Source: Variovorax paradoxus EPS
GTDB lineage: Bacteria; Pseudomonadota; Gammaproteobacteria; Burkholderiales; Burkholderiaceae_C
NCBI RefSeq assembly: GCF_000184745.1
Contig: NC_014931.1
Location: 4,960,001 to 5,024,000, forward strand
DNA length: 64,000 bases
Direction of reading: 5' to 3'
Part shown: positions 46,344 through 54,591 of the stretch, one piece after another
Position numbering within the stretch: the stretch's first letter is position 1
How the letters are laid out: every line of letters begins with the position of its first letter
Position numbers and translations under genes: made by a program
The notes under the pieces: model-generated
What the model was told of the DNA's origin: nothing
Databases searched by the model: none
What the model saw: only the letters and a program-made list of their open reading frames with translations

Positions 46344-46741
46344 TCGGCCCAGCCGGTCTCGATCTCGGTCTTCACTTCGGTCATGAGCTTGTGCACCGGG
46401 CACTTGCCCGCCACGCGCAGCAGCTCGTCGCGCTGCGCTTCGGTGAGATCGCCGGTCAAGCGCAGGCCCGACTTCAACCGGTAGATGCCCTTGCGCTCCT
46501 CGCTGTCGTCACGATCGACGACCACCTCGATGTCTTCCACCGGAATGCCCTTGCGGCGCGCGTAGATCAGCACCGTGAGCGCCTTGCAGGCCGCAAGCGA
46601 AGCGTCGTAGAGGTCGTGCGGCTCAGGGCCCGCATCGCTGCCGCCGCCGGCCGGCGAAGCATCGACCGGGATTTCGTGGTTGCGGATCTTGAGGATGTGG
46701 CGCGTGCCGGTGGTGCCGTCGCGGCGGATCGAAATGCTCAT
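46340..46741 (-). CDS. OsmC/Ohr-family peroxide-detoxifying protein
   Basis: A 133-residue OsmC-like protein. The two reactive cysteines are present: C52 (LAACKALTVLIYARRKG) and C114 (AGKCPVHKLM). GPEPHDLYDASLAAC is the family signature. These enzymes reduce organic hydroperoxides with lipoyl or glutathione partners. Its end overlaps that of the convergent HxlR gene by four bases. Confidence 0.88.
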   Translation of the reverse strand: MSISIRRDGTTGTRHILKIRNHEIPVDASPAGGGSDAGPEPHDLYDASLAACKALTVLIYARRKGIPVEDIEVVVDRDDSEERKGIYRLKSGLRLTGDLTEAQRDELLRVAGKCPVHKLMTEVKTEIETGWAD

Positions 46742-46811
46742 GCCGGTTTCCTTGGGGATGAAAAGAGATTCGTTGGCGCGACCGGATGGTAGTCGCGGCG
46801 ATCCGTAGTCG

Positions 46812-47279
46812 TCAGCGGTCCACGGCAAGCACCAGCGTTTCCTTGATCTCCTCCATCACCACGTAGCTGTGCGATTCGGCCGCGACCGGCAGCTTCTTGA
46901 GGATGTCGCCCAAGAGGTGCCGGTATTCGCTCATGCCGCTCAGGCGCGCCTTCACGAGGTAGTCGAAGCTGCCCGACACCAGATGGCATTCGAGCACCTC
47001 GGGCATGTGCAGCAGTTCCTGCTTGACCTTGTCGAACACATCGCCCGACTTGGCCGAGAGCTTGATTTCGACGAACACCAGCAGCGTCTTGCCCAGCGCC
47101 TCGGGCGACACCCGCGCGTGATAGCCGGTGATGACGCCGTCGCGCTCCATGCGCTTGACGCGCTCGGCGCAAGGCGAGGCCGAGAGGCCGATGTGCTCGG
47201 CCAATTCAGTCATCGAAACACGGCCCTGGCGCTGCAGCAGGTCGAGGATCTTGCGGTCGATTCGGTCGAGTTCCGGCAT
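46812..47279 (-). CDS. Lrp/AsnC-family regulator
   Basis: A 155-residue Lrp-type regulator: HTH at residues 4-60 (DRIDRKILDLLQRQGRVSMT, then GLSASPCAERVKRME), RAM/ligand domain 65-150. It is divergent from dadA (D-amino-acid dehydrogenase) and is probably its regulator (DadR/BkdR-like), sensing an amino acid such as alanine. A matching inverted repeat lies between them. Confidence 0.9.
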   Translation of the reverse strand: MPELDRIDRKILDLLQRQGRVSMTELAEHIGLSASPCAERVKRMERDGVITGYHARVSPEALGKTLLVFVEIKLSAKSGDVFDKVKQELLHMPEVLECHLVSGSFDYLVKARLSGMSEYRHLLGDILKKLPVAAESHSYVVMEEIKETLVLAVDR

Positions 47280-47344
47280 TTCACTCCTCGGGCTGCGTTG
47301 GGGGATTTTCGACAGCGAATTTCACCGCGAAATCCTGAAAAACA

Positions 47345-47379
47345 ATGGAATCCACTGCATTGTGCACTTTAGATTCCAT
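47345..47379. promoter_or_regulatory. Inverted repeat ATGGAATC-N19-GATTCCAT, predicted Lrp-type site before dadA
   Basis: A perfect 8-bp dyad followed by another TTCCAT at 47382-47387, about two to three helical turns apart, 28-63 bases before dadA. Such phased half-sites suit multimeric Lrp-type regulators, one of which is encoded divergently. Confidence 0.45.
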
Positions 47380-47407
47380 GTATTCCATCTGAATCTGCGG
47401 ATACACC

Positions 47408-48709
47408 ATGAAAGTCATCGTTCTGGGCGGCGGCGTGATCGGCACCACCACGGCTTACTACCTCGCGCGCTCCGGCGCCGACGTGACCCTGCTCGACCGG
47501 CAGTCCGGCCCCGCGGAGGAAACCAGCTTCGGCAACGCCGGGCAGGTGTCGCCGGGCTACTCCACGCCGTGGGCCGCGCCGGGCATTCCGCTCAAGGCGA
47601 TCAAGTGGATGTTCAAGAAGCACGCGCCGCTGTCGATCCGCCCCGACGGCACGCTGTTCCAATTGCGCTGGATGGCCGCGATGCTGCGCAACTGCTCGCC
47701 CGAGCGCTACGCGGTCAACAAGGAACGCATGATGCGCGTGGCCGAATACAGCCGCGGTTGCCTGCAACAGCTGCGCGCCGATACCGGCCTGCAATACGAG
47801 CACCGCACCGGCGGCACGCTGCAGCTGTTCCGCACACAAGCCCAGCTCGACGCGGTGCAGCGGGACATCGCGGTGCTCGAGGAATGCGGCGTGCCCTACG
47901 AACTGCTCGACCGCGACGCCCTCGCCGGCGTCGAGCCCGCGCTGGCCGGCGCGCGCGATCGCCTCACCGGCGGCCTGCGCCTGCCCAACGACGAGACCGG
48001 CGACTGCCACCTCTTCACCCGCGGCCTCGCCGACATCGCGCGCGGCCTGGGCGTGGACTTCCGTTTCGGTCAGGCTATCGATGGCCTCGAGACCGACGGC
48101 GCCCGCATCACCGGCGTTCGCACCACCACCGGCAAGATCTTGACAGCCGACCGCTACGTGATGGCCTTCGGCAGCTACTCGCGCGCCGCCATCGCCTCGC
48201 TGGGCCTCGACATTCCCGTGTACCCCGTCAAGGGCTACTCGCTCACCGTGCCGTTGCTCGACGAATCGCTCGCGCCGCAATCGACCGTGCTCGACGAGAC
48301 CTACAAGGTCGCGGTCACGCGTTTCGACAACCGCATCCGCGTCGGCGGCATGGCCGAGCTCGGCGGCTTCGACCTGCGGCTGAACCCGGCCCGCCGCGCC
48401 ACGCTCGAGAAAGTGGTGAGCGACCTGTTCCCCGGCGGCGACCTGCCGCGCGCCACCTTCTGGACGGGCCTGCGCCCGATGACGCCCGACAGCACGCCCA
48501 TCGTCGGCGCCACGCGCTATGCGAACCTGTTCCTCAACACCGGCCACGGCACCCTGGGTTGGACCATGGCCTGCGGCTCGGGCAAGTTGATCTCGGACAT
48601 GGTGATGGGCCAGCAGCCGGACATCCGCACCGATGGGCTCGGCATGGACCGCTACGAAGAGGCGCCCTCGCGTGGCGCGCGCCCGCAACCGGCTACAGCG
48701 CCGGCTTGA
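47408..48709 (+). CDS. dadA: D-amino acid dehydrogenase, small subunit type
   Basis: A 433-residue FAD-dependent dehydrogenase that oxidises D-amino acids (mainly D-alanine) to 2-oxo acids, feeding electrons to the respiratory chain. Dinucleotide fold [18 protein letters not shown], then [20 protein letters not shown], the DadA hallmark, and [15 protein letters not shown] with [14 protein letters not shown] near the C-terminus. The last 20 residues are Pro/Ala-rich and variable. Divergent from an Lrp regulator; no alanine racemase (dadX) follows here. Confidence 0.92.
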   Translation: MKVIVLGGGVIGTTTAYYLARSGADVTLLDRQSGPAEETSFGNAGQVSPGYSTPWAAPGIPLKAIKWMFKKHAPLSIRPDGTLFQLRWMAAMLRNCSPERYAVNKERMMRVAEYSRGCLQQLRADTGLQYEHRTGGTLQLFRTQAQLDAVQRDIAVLEECGVPYELLDRDALAGVEPALAGARDRLTGGLRLPNDETGDCHLFTRGLADIARGLGVDFRFGQAIDGLETDGARITGVRTTTGKILTADRYVMAFGSYSRAAIASLGLDIPVYPVKGYSLTVPLLDESLAPQSTVLDETYKVAVTRFDNRIRVGGMAELGGFDLRLNPARRATLEKVVSDLFPGGDLPRATFWTGLRPMTPDSTPIVGATRYANLFLNTGHGTLGWTMACGSGKLISDMVMGQQPDIRTDGLGMDRYEEAPSRGARPQPATAPA

Positions 48710-48728
48710 GCAGCGCCCTGCCCTCGAA

Positions 48729-48788
48729 CCGTTCACGCTGAGCTTGTCGAAGCGCTGCGCGAGGCTTCGACAAGCTCAGCCCGAACGG
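48729..48788. repeat. Dispersed palindromic element at the 3' end of the Rieske gene
   Basis: CCGTTCACGCTGAGCTTG and TCGAAGCG on the left, GAGGCTTCGACAAGCTC and CCGAACGG on the right, a nearly perfect 60-bp hairpin of the family also seen at 18985, 19096 and 24063. It lies between convergent dadA and the Rieske gene, and the Rieske reading frame stops inside it. Confidence 0.85.
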
Positions 48789-49860
48789 TGGTGGTGATGA
48801 CGGGGCCCGCAGAATTCCCGCGGTGCACTTCCGCCTCCCCATGCTTCGCCAGCAACTGCATCAGGTGCTTGCGGATCAGCATGCCGGGCCGGTCCGACTC
48901 CATCGAATACTCGACACCGCGCCGCCGCGTGTCGACCAGCGCATCGGGGTCGGTCGATTCGAGGATGTCCTTGTCCTCGCGCGTGATCTCCGCGTCGAAA
49001 TCGATCAGCAGCTGCGCCGCGCAGTCGGCCTCGGTGTCGTTGCGGAACAGCCATTGGCACAGCTGCATGCGCCCGTCGTCGATGGGTGTGAAGCAATTGA
49101 TGATGATGTGCCGCACGCCGCTCGGGTACTCGATGTCGAGGCGGCGCGAGAACGGCAGGAAATAGGCGTTGCGCATGTGGCGCGTGGTGATCGCATCGGT
49201 CACGCCGCTGATCGCATGGAACTTCACCGGATTGCTCGCCTCGATGACCGTCTCCGCGTAGAAGCCCGACTCGTTTTCCACCAGCTCGTACTTGCTCGGC
49301 TTCGGGCTCGCGGCCACGCCGAAGGTGGCGCGGTGCACGAAGCTGAAGTGCGAGTTGTCGAATGAATTTTCGAGCGCGCGCATCGGGCTCGTCTGCCACT
49401 CTTCGTGGAACTGGAAGATCGTGCGGTAGGCCGGGTCGGCGAACTCCGGGATCTCGGGGATGTCGGCAATGGGCTCTTCAAGTGCCACCCACGCGTAGCC
49501 GTAATGTGCGGTGCAGCGATAGGCCGTCGTGCGGTACTCGGGCGATATCTTGCGGTCGGCCTCGTACTGCGGAATGCGGATGACCTGGCCGCTGCGGTCG
49601 TAGGTCCAGCCGTGGTAGCCGCATTGGATGGCGCCTTGTCCGCAGGCCTTGCCCTGGCCATCGACGCACCAGCCCTTCGAGAGCTTCGCCGTGCGGTGGC
49701 AGCAGCGATCGCGCAGCGCGGCCGGCTCGCCGCTGGCGTCGATGAAGAGAACGATGTCTTCGCCCAGCAGCCTGAAAGGCTTGGGGCCATCGGCCAGTTC
49801 GGTGAGCGGCATGACGGCATGCCAGAACTTGCGGAAGACGGGTTGTCGGGTAACGAGCAT
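48733..49860 (-). CDS. Rieske non-heme iron oxygenase, alpha subunit type (HpxD-like)
   Basis: A 375-residue ring-hydroxylating oxygenase. Rieske [2Fe-2S] ligands: C53-x-H55 (DRCCHRTAK) and C80-xx-H83 (IQCGYHGWTYD). The mononuclear iron site has D168, H171 and H176 (ENSFDNSHFSFVH). The form is that of one-component or phthalate-type oxygenases, which need a separate reductase not seen here. It is divergent from an NMT1-type binding protein and a guanine-deaminase-like gene, with matching xanthine-riboswitch-like leaders on both, so a purine hydroxylase like Klebsiella HpxD (hypoxanthine to xanthine) is the best guess. ATG 49858-49860 begins at the conserved LVTRQPVFRKFWHAVMPL. The last 17-19 residues come from a dispersed repeat. 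Confidence 0.8.
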   Translation of the reverse strand: MLVTRQPVFRKFWHAVMPLTELADGPKPFRLLGEDIVLFIDASGEPAALRDRCCHRTAKLSKGWCVDGQGKACGQGAIQCGYHGWTYDRSGQVIRIPQYEADRKISPEYRTTAYRCTAHYGYAWVALEEPIADIPEIPEFADPAYRTIFQFHEEWQTSPMRALENSFDNSHFSFVHRATFGVAASPKPSKYELVENESGFYAETVIEASNPVKFHAISGVTDAITTRHMRNAYFLPFSRRLDIEYPSGVRHIIINCFTPIDDGRMQLCQWLFRNDTEADCAAQLLIDFDAEITREDKDILESTDPDALVDTRRRGVEYSMESDRPGMLIRKHLMQLLAKHGEAEVHRGNSAGPVITTTVRAELVEASRSASTSSA

Positions 49861-49902
49861 GCGTGGACTCCTTCTGTTGTTGCGCGTGGGTACGAACGAA
49901 CC

Positions 49903-49968
49903 TGAAAGAGCAATTTCCTGCCTGGATGCTGCGTGGAACATCGTGCGGCTGAACGCTTCTACTCTGCG
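49903..49968 (-). promoter_or_regulatory. Predicted NMT1-motif (xanthine-I) riboswitch in the Rieske oxygenase leader
   Basis: Read on the minus strand, AGAGTAGAAGCGTTCAGC (from 49965) and GGAAATTGCTCTT (ending 49906) are identical to the two blocks of the plus-strand leader at 50083-50148, apart from the region between. AGAG/CTCT can form a closing stem. The middle differs in sequence yet still folds (GCC/GGC with GATG/CATC inside), the pattern of a conserved RNA rather than a DNA operator. It lies 46 bases before the Rieske start. Assignment to the NMT1 motif rests on gene context and remembered architecture, not a search. Confidence 0.6.
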
Positions 49969-50082
49969 CAACCTGCCTTGCAAATTGCGCGCCCGGATTG
50001 TGCGCGCGGCCCAGCCGATGCGCCAAGCCATCGTCACAAAGCCCGAGAAAAACCCCTTGGCATGCGTCGTGCATCAGCCATC

Positions 50083-50148
50083 GCAAGAGTAGAAGCGTTC
50101 AGCAGCGCACGCACCACGAACGTGCGCCCGCCCGGAAATTGCTCTTGA
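50083..50148 (+). promoter_or_regulatory. Predicted NMT1-motif (xanthine-I) riboswitch in the NMT1-type binding-protein leader
   Basis: The closing stem CAAGAG/CTCTTG (50084-50089 with 50142-50147) encloses conserved AGAAGCGTTCAGC and GGAAATTG segments and an apical hairpin GCGCACG/CGTGCGC. The element ends 66 bases before the NMT1/THI5-type binding protein, the gene class after which the NMT1 RNA motif was named. Riboswitches of that class sense xanthine and urate and usually lower expression by hiding the ribosome-binding site. Confidence 0.62.
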
Positions 50149-50213
50149 AGCGCCTTCTGCTTTGTTCTTGCAGCGGAAGGTTTTTTCAAGACCCGAAGAT
50201 TCCGAGGCCCCAC

Positions 50214-51254
50214 ATGCAACGTCGATTCTTTCTAGCGGCCAGTGCCGCGACACTTGCCGCCCCTTCAGTCATGGCCCAAGGCACCGGCAAGCTCACCCCG
50301 ATCAAGTTCACGCTCGACTTCCGCATCAACGGCCAGACCGCGCCCTTCTTCCTTGCGCACACCAAGGGCTACTACCGGGACGAAGGGCTCGACGTGAGCA
50401 TCGACACCGGCGCCGGATCGGTCGCCTCGATCACGCGCATCGCGAGCGGCGTCTACCAGATGGGCTTGGGCGACATCAGCTCGCTGGTCGAGTTCAATGC
50501 GCAGAACCCCGGCACACCGATGGTGCAGGCCGTGTACCAGTACTACAACCGCGCACCGTTCGTGATCATCGGCCGCAAGGACCGCGGCGTGACCGGCGAG
50601 TTCAAGAGCCTGCAGGGCAAGAAGGTGGCGGCCGCCGCCGTCGAATCGACCCGCCGCGCATGGCCGATGGTCGCGCGCAAGCAGGGCATGCGCAGCGATG
50701 CCTTCCAGTGGCAGACCACCGACTTCAGCGCGCGCGACAACGTGATGGTGCGCGGCGACGTCGATGCCGCCACCTACTTCCACGACTCGGCGATCTCGCT
50801 CTTCGCGCGCATGAAGCCCGAGGAGCTCTCGGTGTTGAAGTACGCGGATGCGGGCGTCAACCTCTATGGCAACGCGATCCTTGCGAGCAGCAACCTTATC
50901 GCGCAGAACCCGAAGGTGGTCGCCGCTTTCCTGCGCGCGACCAACCGCGCGATCGTCAAGACCTTCGCCAACCCGGCGCCCAGCATCGCCGCCATGCGCC
51001 AGCGCGAGCCCATCCTCGACGAGAAGATCGAACTTGAACGCTGGGGCGTCACGGCGCAATATGTGGGCGCGGCGGACACGCGCGGCCACGGCCTCGGCGA
51101 CATCCGAAAGCTCACGCTCGAGCAGCAGGTCGACGAGGTGTCCGACGTCTTCGGACTCAAGGTCAAGCCCGCGGCCGACGCCATCTTCAACACCTCGATG
51201 CTCCCATCGCATAACGAACGCATGATCGAACGCACGATTTCCACCAAGGCATGA
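50214..51254 (+). CDS. ABC importer periplasmic binding protein, NMT1/THI5-like, second copy
   Basis: A 346-residue binding protein with a Tat-like signal (MQRRFFLAASAATLAAPSVM) and NMT1 fold (KFTLDFRINGQTAPFFLAHTKG, GLDVSIDTGAGSVASITRIASG, YQMGLGDISSLVEF). It resembles the protein at 37508 in layout, but no ATPase or permease gene follows. Its stop overlaps the start of a deaminase (ATGA). A predicted xanthine riboswitch is in its leader, so it probably captures a purine (xanthine, urate or guanine) and hands it to a permease encoded elsewhere, perhaps the one at 39399. Confidence 0.85.
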   Translation: MQRRFFLAASAATLAAPSVMAQGTGKLTPIKFTLDFRINGQTAPFFLAHTKGYYRDEGLDVSIDTGAGSVASITRIASGVYQMGLGDISSLVEFNAQNPGTPMVQAVYQYYNRAPFVIIGRKDRGVTGEFKSLQGKKVAAAAVESTRRAWPMVARKQGMRSDAFQWQTTDFSARDNVMVRGDVDAATYFHDSAISLFARMKPEELSVLKYADAGVNLYGNAILASSNLIAQNPKVVAAFLRATNRAIVKTFANPAPSIAAMRQREPILDEKIELERWGVTAQYVGAADTRGHGLGDIRKLTLEQQVDEVSDVFGLKVKPAADAIFNTSMLPSHNERMIERTISTKA

Positions 51255-51781
51255 ACTTCAGCAACACAAACAACACGACCTCGCTCCCCGAAGAAACCAC
51301 GCTCGACGAGCGCGACGGACGGTATCTGCGCAAGGCCATCGGCTGGTCGCACCTCGCGCGCCGCCAGGGCAACCGCCCCTTCGGGTCGGTCATCGTCTCC
51401 GCCGACGGCGAGGTGCTGGCCGAGGCCTACAACAACACGGGCGAGACGGGCGACTGCACCGGTCACGCCGAGACGAATGCGATCCGCGCGCTGGCCGGCC
51501 GCGGCATCTCGCGCGACACGCTCGCGGGCGCCACCCTCTATGCCTCGGGCGAGCCCTGCGTGATGTGCGCGGGCGCGATCTTCTGGTCGAACATCGGCCG
51601 CGTGGTGTTCGGCATCGACGCCGAACGCCTGCGCGTGTTCCGCGGTGAACGGCAGGACCAGCGCGATGCGGAGCTGTCGTGCCGGGACGTGTTCCGCGCC
51701 TCGCCGCACCCGATCGAATGCATCGGGCCGGCGTTGCTGGACGAATCCGCCGCGGCGCACGACGGGGCCTGGAAAGTCTGA
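51251..51781 (+). CDS. Guanine-deaminase-like zinc deaminase, second copy
   Basis: A 176-residue CDA-fold deaminase with H72/E74 (TGHAETNAIRAL) and C103/C106 (GEPCVMCAGAIFWSNIGRVVFG). Translation is coupled to the binding protein by ATGA. Conversion of guanine to xanthine would fit the xanthine riboswitch in the leader and the purine theme; cytosine or an adenosine-type substrate cannot be excluded. The N-terminal 25 residues are polar and variable. Confidence 0.82.
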   Translation: MNFSNTNNTTSLPEETTLDERDGRYLRKAIGWSHLARRQGNRPFGSVIVSADGEVLAEAYNNTGETGDCTGHAETNAIRALAGRGISRDTLAGATLYASGEPCVMCAGAIFWSNIGRVVFGIDAERLRVFRGERQDQRDAELSCRDVFRASPHPIECIGPALLDESAAAHDGAWKV

Positions 51782-51819
51782 GCGGCGAGAGCGGCGTCAT
51801 GGCTCGATAGACTCGCCGC

Positions 51820-52650
51820 ATGCCCTGGCACGCCCGTCTCCACCTCGACTACCAACAAGAATCCGACCGCACCGTCGCCCGTTTCCGTCACGACGGGCCG
51901 CTGCGCATCCTGCAGAGCCTGTACCCCGAAGGCGATGCGATCTGCCACAACGTGCTGGTGCATCCGCCGGGTGGCTTGGTCGGGGGGGACACGCTCGACA
52001 TCGACATCCAAGGGGCGGATGGCAGCCACGGGCTGATCACCACGCCAGGGGCCTCGCGCTTCTATCGCTCTGAAGGCGAGCTTGCGTTGCAACGCACGCG
52101 CATTCGACTGGGCAGGGGCGCGCGGCTTGAATGGCTGCCGCTGGAAGCCATTTGCTACAGCGGATGCCAGGCGGAGAACCGGCTGACGATCGAGGTCGAG
52201 CCGGGCGCCGAGATGATCGGATGGGATGTGACGGCGCTCGGATTGCCCAACGCCAACCAGCCGTTCGAACGAGGCAGCTATCTGCAGCACATCGAAGTGC
52301 CCGGGGTTTGGCTGGAGCGAGGACGTATCGATGCGGCGGATGAGCGGCTGCTGCGAAGCCCGCTGGGTTTTGGCGGGCACAAGTGCATTGCATCGCTGTT
52401 CTTCGTGTCGGGCTCGCCGGCGACACGGGCGCGGCGCGAAGCGCTGCTGGCGCATGCGCGCAGATTGCTTGAAGCACACGAGCTGTTCGACAGCGCCGGT
52501 GCGACCAGCCCGCATGCGGAAGTTGTTGTGCTGCGTGTGCTGGCGCCTGTGGTGGAGCCTGCGATGCAGTTGCTGAGAGATGTTTGGCAGGCTTGGCGGG
52601 CCGAGTTGTGGCAATTGCCAGCAGCTACGCCGCGGATCTGGTCGACCTGA
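51820..52650 (+). CDS. ureD: Urease accessory protein UreD
   Basis: A 276-residue UreD (UreH) homologue, the scaffold that with UreF and UreG inserts nickel into urease. Landmarks: LQSLYPEGDAICHNVLVHPPGG, LVGGDTLDIDI, TTPGASRFYRS, LEWLPLEAICYSG and the C-terminal LRVLAPVVEPAMQLLRDVWQAWR. It lies 38 bases after the deaminase. The usual partners (ureABC, ureE, ureF, ureG) do not follow; the next gene is unrelated. Either it has been separated from the urease cluster, or that cluster lies elsewhere. Urea is an end product of the purine route suggested here. Confidence 0.9.
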   Translation: MPWHARLHLDYQQESDRTVARFRHDGPLRILQSLYPEGDAICHNVLVHPPGGLVGGDTLDIDIQGADGSHGLITTPGASRFYRSEGELALQRTRIRLGRGARLEWLPLEAICYSGCQAENRLTIEVEPGAEMIGWDVTALGLPNANQPFERGSYLQHIEVPGVWLERGRIDAADERLLRSPLGFGGHKCIASLFFVSGSPATRARREALLAHARRLLEAHELFDSAGATSPHAEVVVLRVLAPVVEPAMQLLRDVWQAWRAELWQLPAATPRIWST

Positions 52651-52791
52651 AGAACAGCAGCGCCGGGCGTATGACGCCACGCCCGTTTCGTATGAAATTC
52701 ACGGGCCACCGTCCGACAAACCGTTCAGCCATTGCCTCCGTATTGGAGTTGGACTCCTTCCAACAACCGACTCCTACCGAGGGTGACAGCA

Positions 52792-54276
52792 ATGAATTTC
52801 GTTCGAATTCCCCTGCATGCCTGCGTTCTCGCGGCGTGCACGATGACGGCATCCGGCGCTTTTGCCTCCAGCCACCGTGAGGCGCCATCGATCGCCGGCA
52901 CGCCGAAGGTGGACGCCACCGACTTCTACATGTTCCGCAGCTACGAGACCGGCCGCCAGGACTACGTCACCCTCATCGCGAACTACCAGCCCGACCAGAG
53001 CCCGTACGGCGGCCCGAACTACTTCGCGATGGACCCGAACGCGCTCTACGAGATCCACCTGGACACCGACGGCGATGCGGTCGAGAACATCACCTTCCAG
53101 TTCCGCTTCAAGAACACGCTGCGCGACATTCAGCTGCCCATCGCCGGCAAGCAGGTCTCCATTCCGCTGGTGCAAGCCGGTGGCATCACCGGTCCGAACC
53201 AGGCCACCAGCAACCTGCGCGAGACCTTCACGCTGAACATCGTGCGCGGCGACCGCCGCACCGGCGTGAGCGAGGCCGTCACCGCGGCCGGTGGCGTCAA
53301 GGAATTCGACAAGCCGACCGACAACATCGGCGACAAGACCTTCGGCGGCCCCACGGGCTATGCCGCCTATGCGGCCCAGCATCTCTACAACGTCAACATC
53401 CCGGGCTGCGCGGCACCGGGCCGCGTGTTCGTCGGGCAGCGCAAGGACCCGTTCAGCGTGGCTCTGGGCCAGGTCTTCGACCTGATCAACCTGAACCCGC
53501 TCGGTACGCCGAACGGCAACCCCGACGCACTCGCCGGCAAGAACGTCACCACCATGGCGCTCGAAGTGCCGATCGCGTGCGTCACCACCGCCGGCAAGCC
53601 GATCATCGGCGGCTGGACCACCGCAAGCGTGCGCCAGGGCCAGCTCGTCGCGAGCCCGCCCAAGCGCGGCCACGGCACCACGACGCTGGCGGGTGGCGCA
53701 TGGGCGCAGGTCTCGCGCCTGGGCATGCCCCTGGTCAACGAGGTCGTCATCGGCCTGAAGGACAAGGACCGCTTCAACAGCTCCAAGCCGAAGGACGACG
53801 GGCAGTTCGCCGACTACGTGACCAACCCGACGCTGCCCGCGCTCGTGCAGACGCTGTTCCCCTCGGCGCCAGCGCCGACGAACTTCCCGCGCACCGACCT
53901 CGTGGCCGCGTTCCTGACGGGCGTCGAGGGCGTCAACAAGCCCGCGAACGTGACCGCCTCCGAAATGCTGCGCCTGAACACCGGCATCGCCCCGACGCCG
54001 AAGGCCACCCAGAACAACCTGGGCGTGCTGGGCAACGACCTGGCCGGCTTCCCGAACGGCCGCCGCCCGGGCGACGACGTGGTCGATGCGGAACTCCGCG
54101 TGGCCATGGGCGTGCTGTGCGTGGCCACCGGCGCCTCCGACACGCTGAAGGTCGGCTGCAAGCCGTCCGACGCGCCCGCGGGCTCGGCGGCGATCACCGA
54201 CGGCGCGATGCAAAGCGCGGCGCAGTTTCCGGAAACCTTCCCCTACCTGAACACGCCGCTGCCTGGCGCTCAATAA
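52792..54276 (+). CDS. DUF4331 secreted protein
   Basis: A 494-residue exported protein: signal peptide ending ASGAFASSH, then the DUF4331 opening SSHREAPSIAGTPKVDATDFYMFRS (Asp/His-rich, likely metal-binding) and later VALGQVFDLINLNPLG, GHGTTTLAGGAWAQVSRLGMPLVNEVVIG and GRRPGDDVVDAELRVAMG. The role of the family is unknown. It heads a plus-strand group with a small lipoprotein (10 bases later), a TPR protein and a HupE/UreJ-like membrane protein, followed by nikR. GAGGGTGA precedes the ATG. Confidence 0.88.
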   Translation: MNFVRIPLHACVLAACTMTASGAFASSHREAPSIAGTPKVDATDFYMFRSYETGRQDYVTLIANYQPDQSPYGGPNYFAMDPNALYEIHLDTDGDAVENITFQFRFKNTLRDIQLPIAGKQVSIPLVQAGGITGPNQATSNLRETFTLNIVRGDRRTGVSEAVTAAGGVKEFDKPTDNIGDKTFGGPTGYAAYAAQHLYNVNIPGCAAPGRVFVGQRKDPFSVALGQVFDLINLNPLGTPNGNPDALAGKNVTTMALEVPIACVTTAGKPIIGGWTTASVRQGQLVASPPKRGHGTTTLAGGAWAQVSRLGMPLVNEVVIGLKDKDRFNSSKPKDDGQFADYVTNPTLPALVQTLFPSAPAPTNFPRTDLVAAFLTGVEGVNKPANVTASEMLRLNTGIAPTPKATQNNLGVLGNDLAGFPNGRRPGDDVVDAELRVAMGVLCVATGASDTLKVGCKPSDAPAGSAAITDGAMQSAAQFPETFPYLNTPLPGAQ

Positions 54277-54286
54277 AGAGAACGTC

Positions 54287-54586
54287 ATGACAACGAACAA
54301 GTTCTATCGCGTCGCCGGCCCGCTCCTGGTCGCCGCGATCCTCGCGGGTTGCGGTGGTGGTGGCGGCGGCGGCGGGGGTTTCAGCTTCTATCCGTTCCCG
54401 CCCGCCGGAGGGGGACAACCGCCGACGACGACGCCGCCGCCGCAAGCGGATGCGTACGACACCTTCATTGCCTACGTCAAGGCGCTGGTGACGGGAGGCG
54501 GCCTCGACACGGTCGAGCCCGCCGACGTGGCGATGTTCGATCCGCCGCCCACCTCGGAGACCAAGGACCCCGTTTCCACCGAGTGA
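54287..54586 (+). CDS. Small glycine-rich lipoprotein
   Basis: A 99-residue lipoprotein. The signal peptide ends LAGC, followed by a run of nine glycines, a Pro/Thr-rich linker and a short acidic tail (DAYDTFIAYVKALVTGG). It starts 10 bases after the DUF4331 gene and ends 5 bases before the TPR gene. It probably tethers or caps an outer-membrane assembly with its neighbours; I do not recognise a family. Confidence 0.75.
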   Translation: MTTNKFYRVAGPLLVAAILAGCGGGGGGGGGFSFYPFPPAGGGQPPTTTPPPQADAYDTFIAYVKALVTGGGLDTVEPADVAMFDPPPTSETKDPVSTE

Positions 54587-54591
54587 AGACG

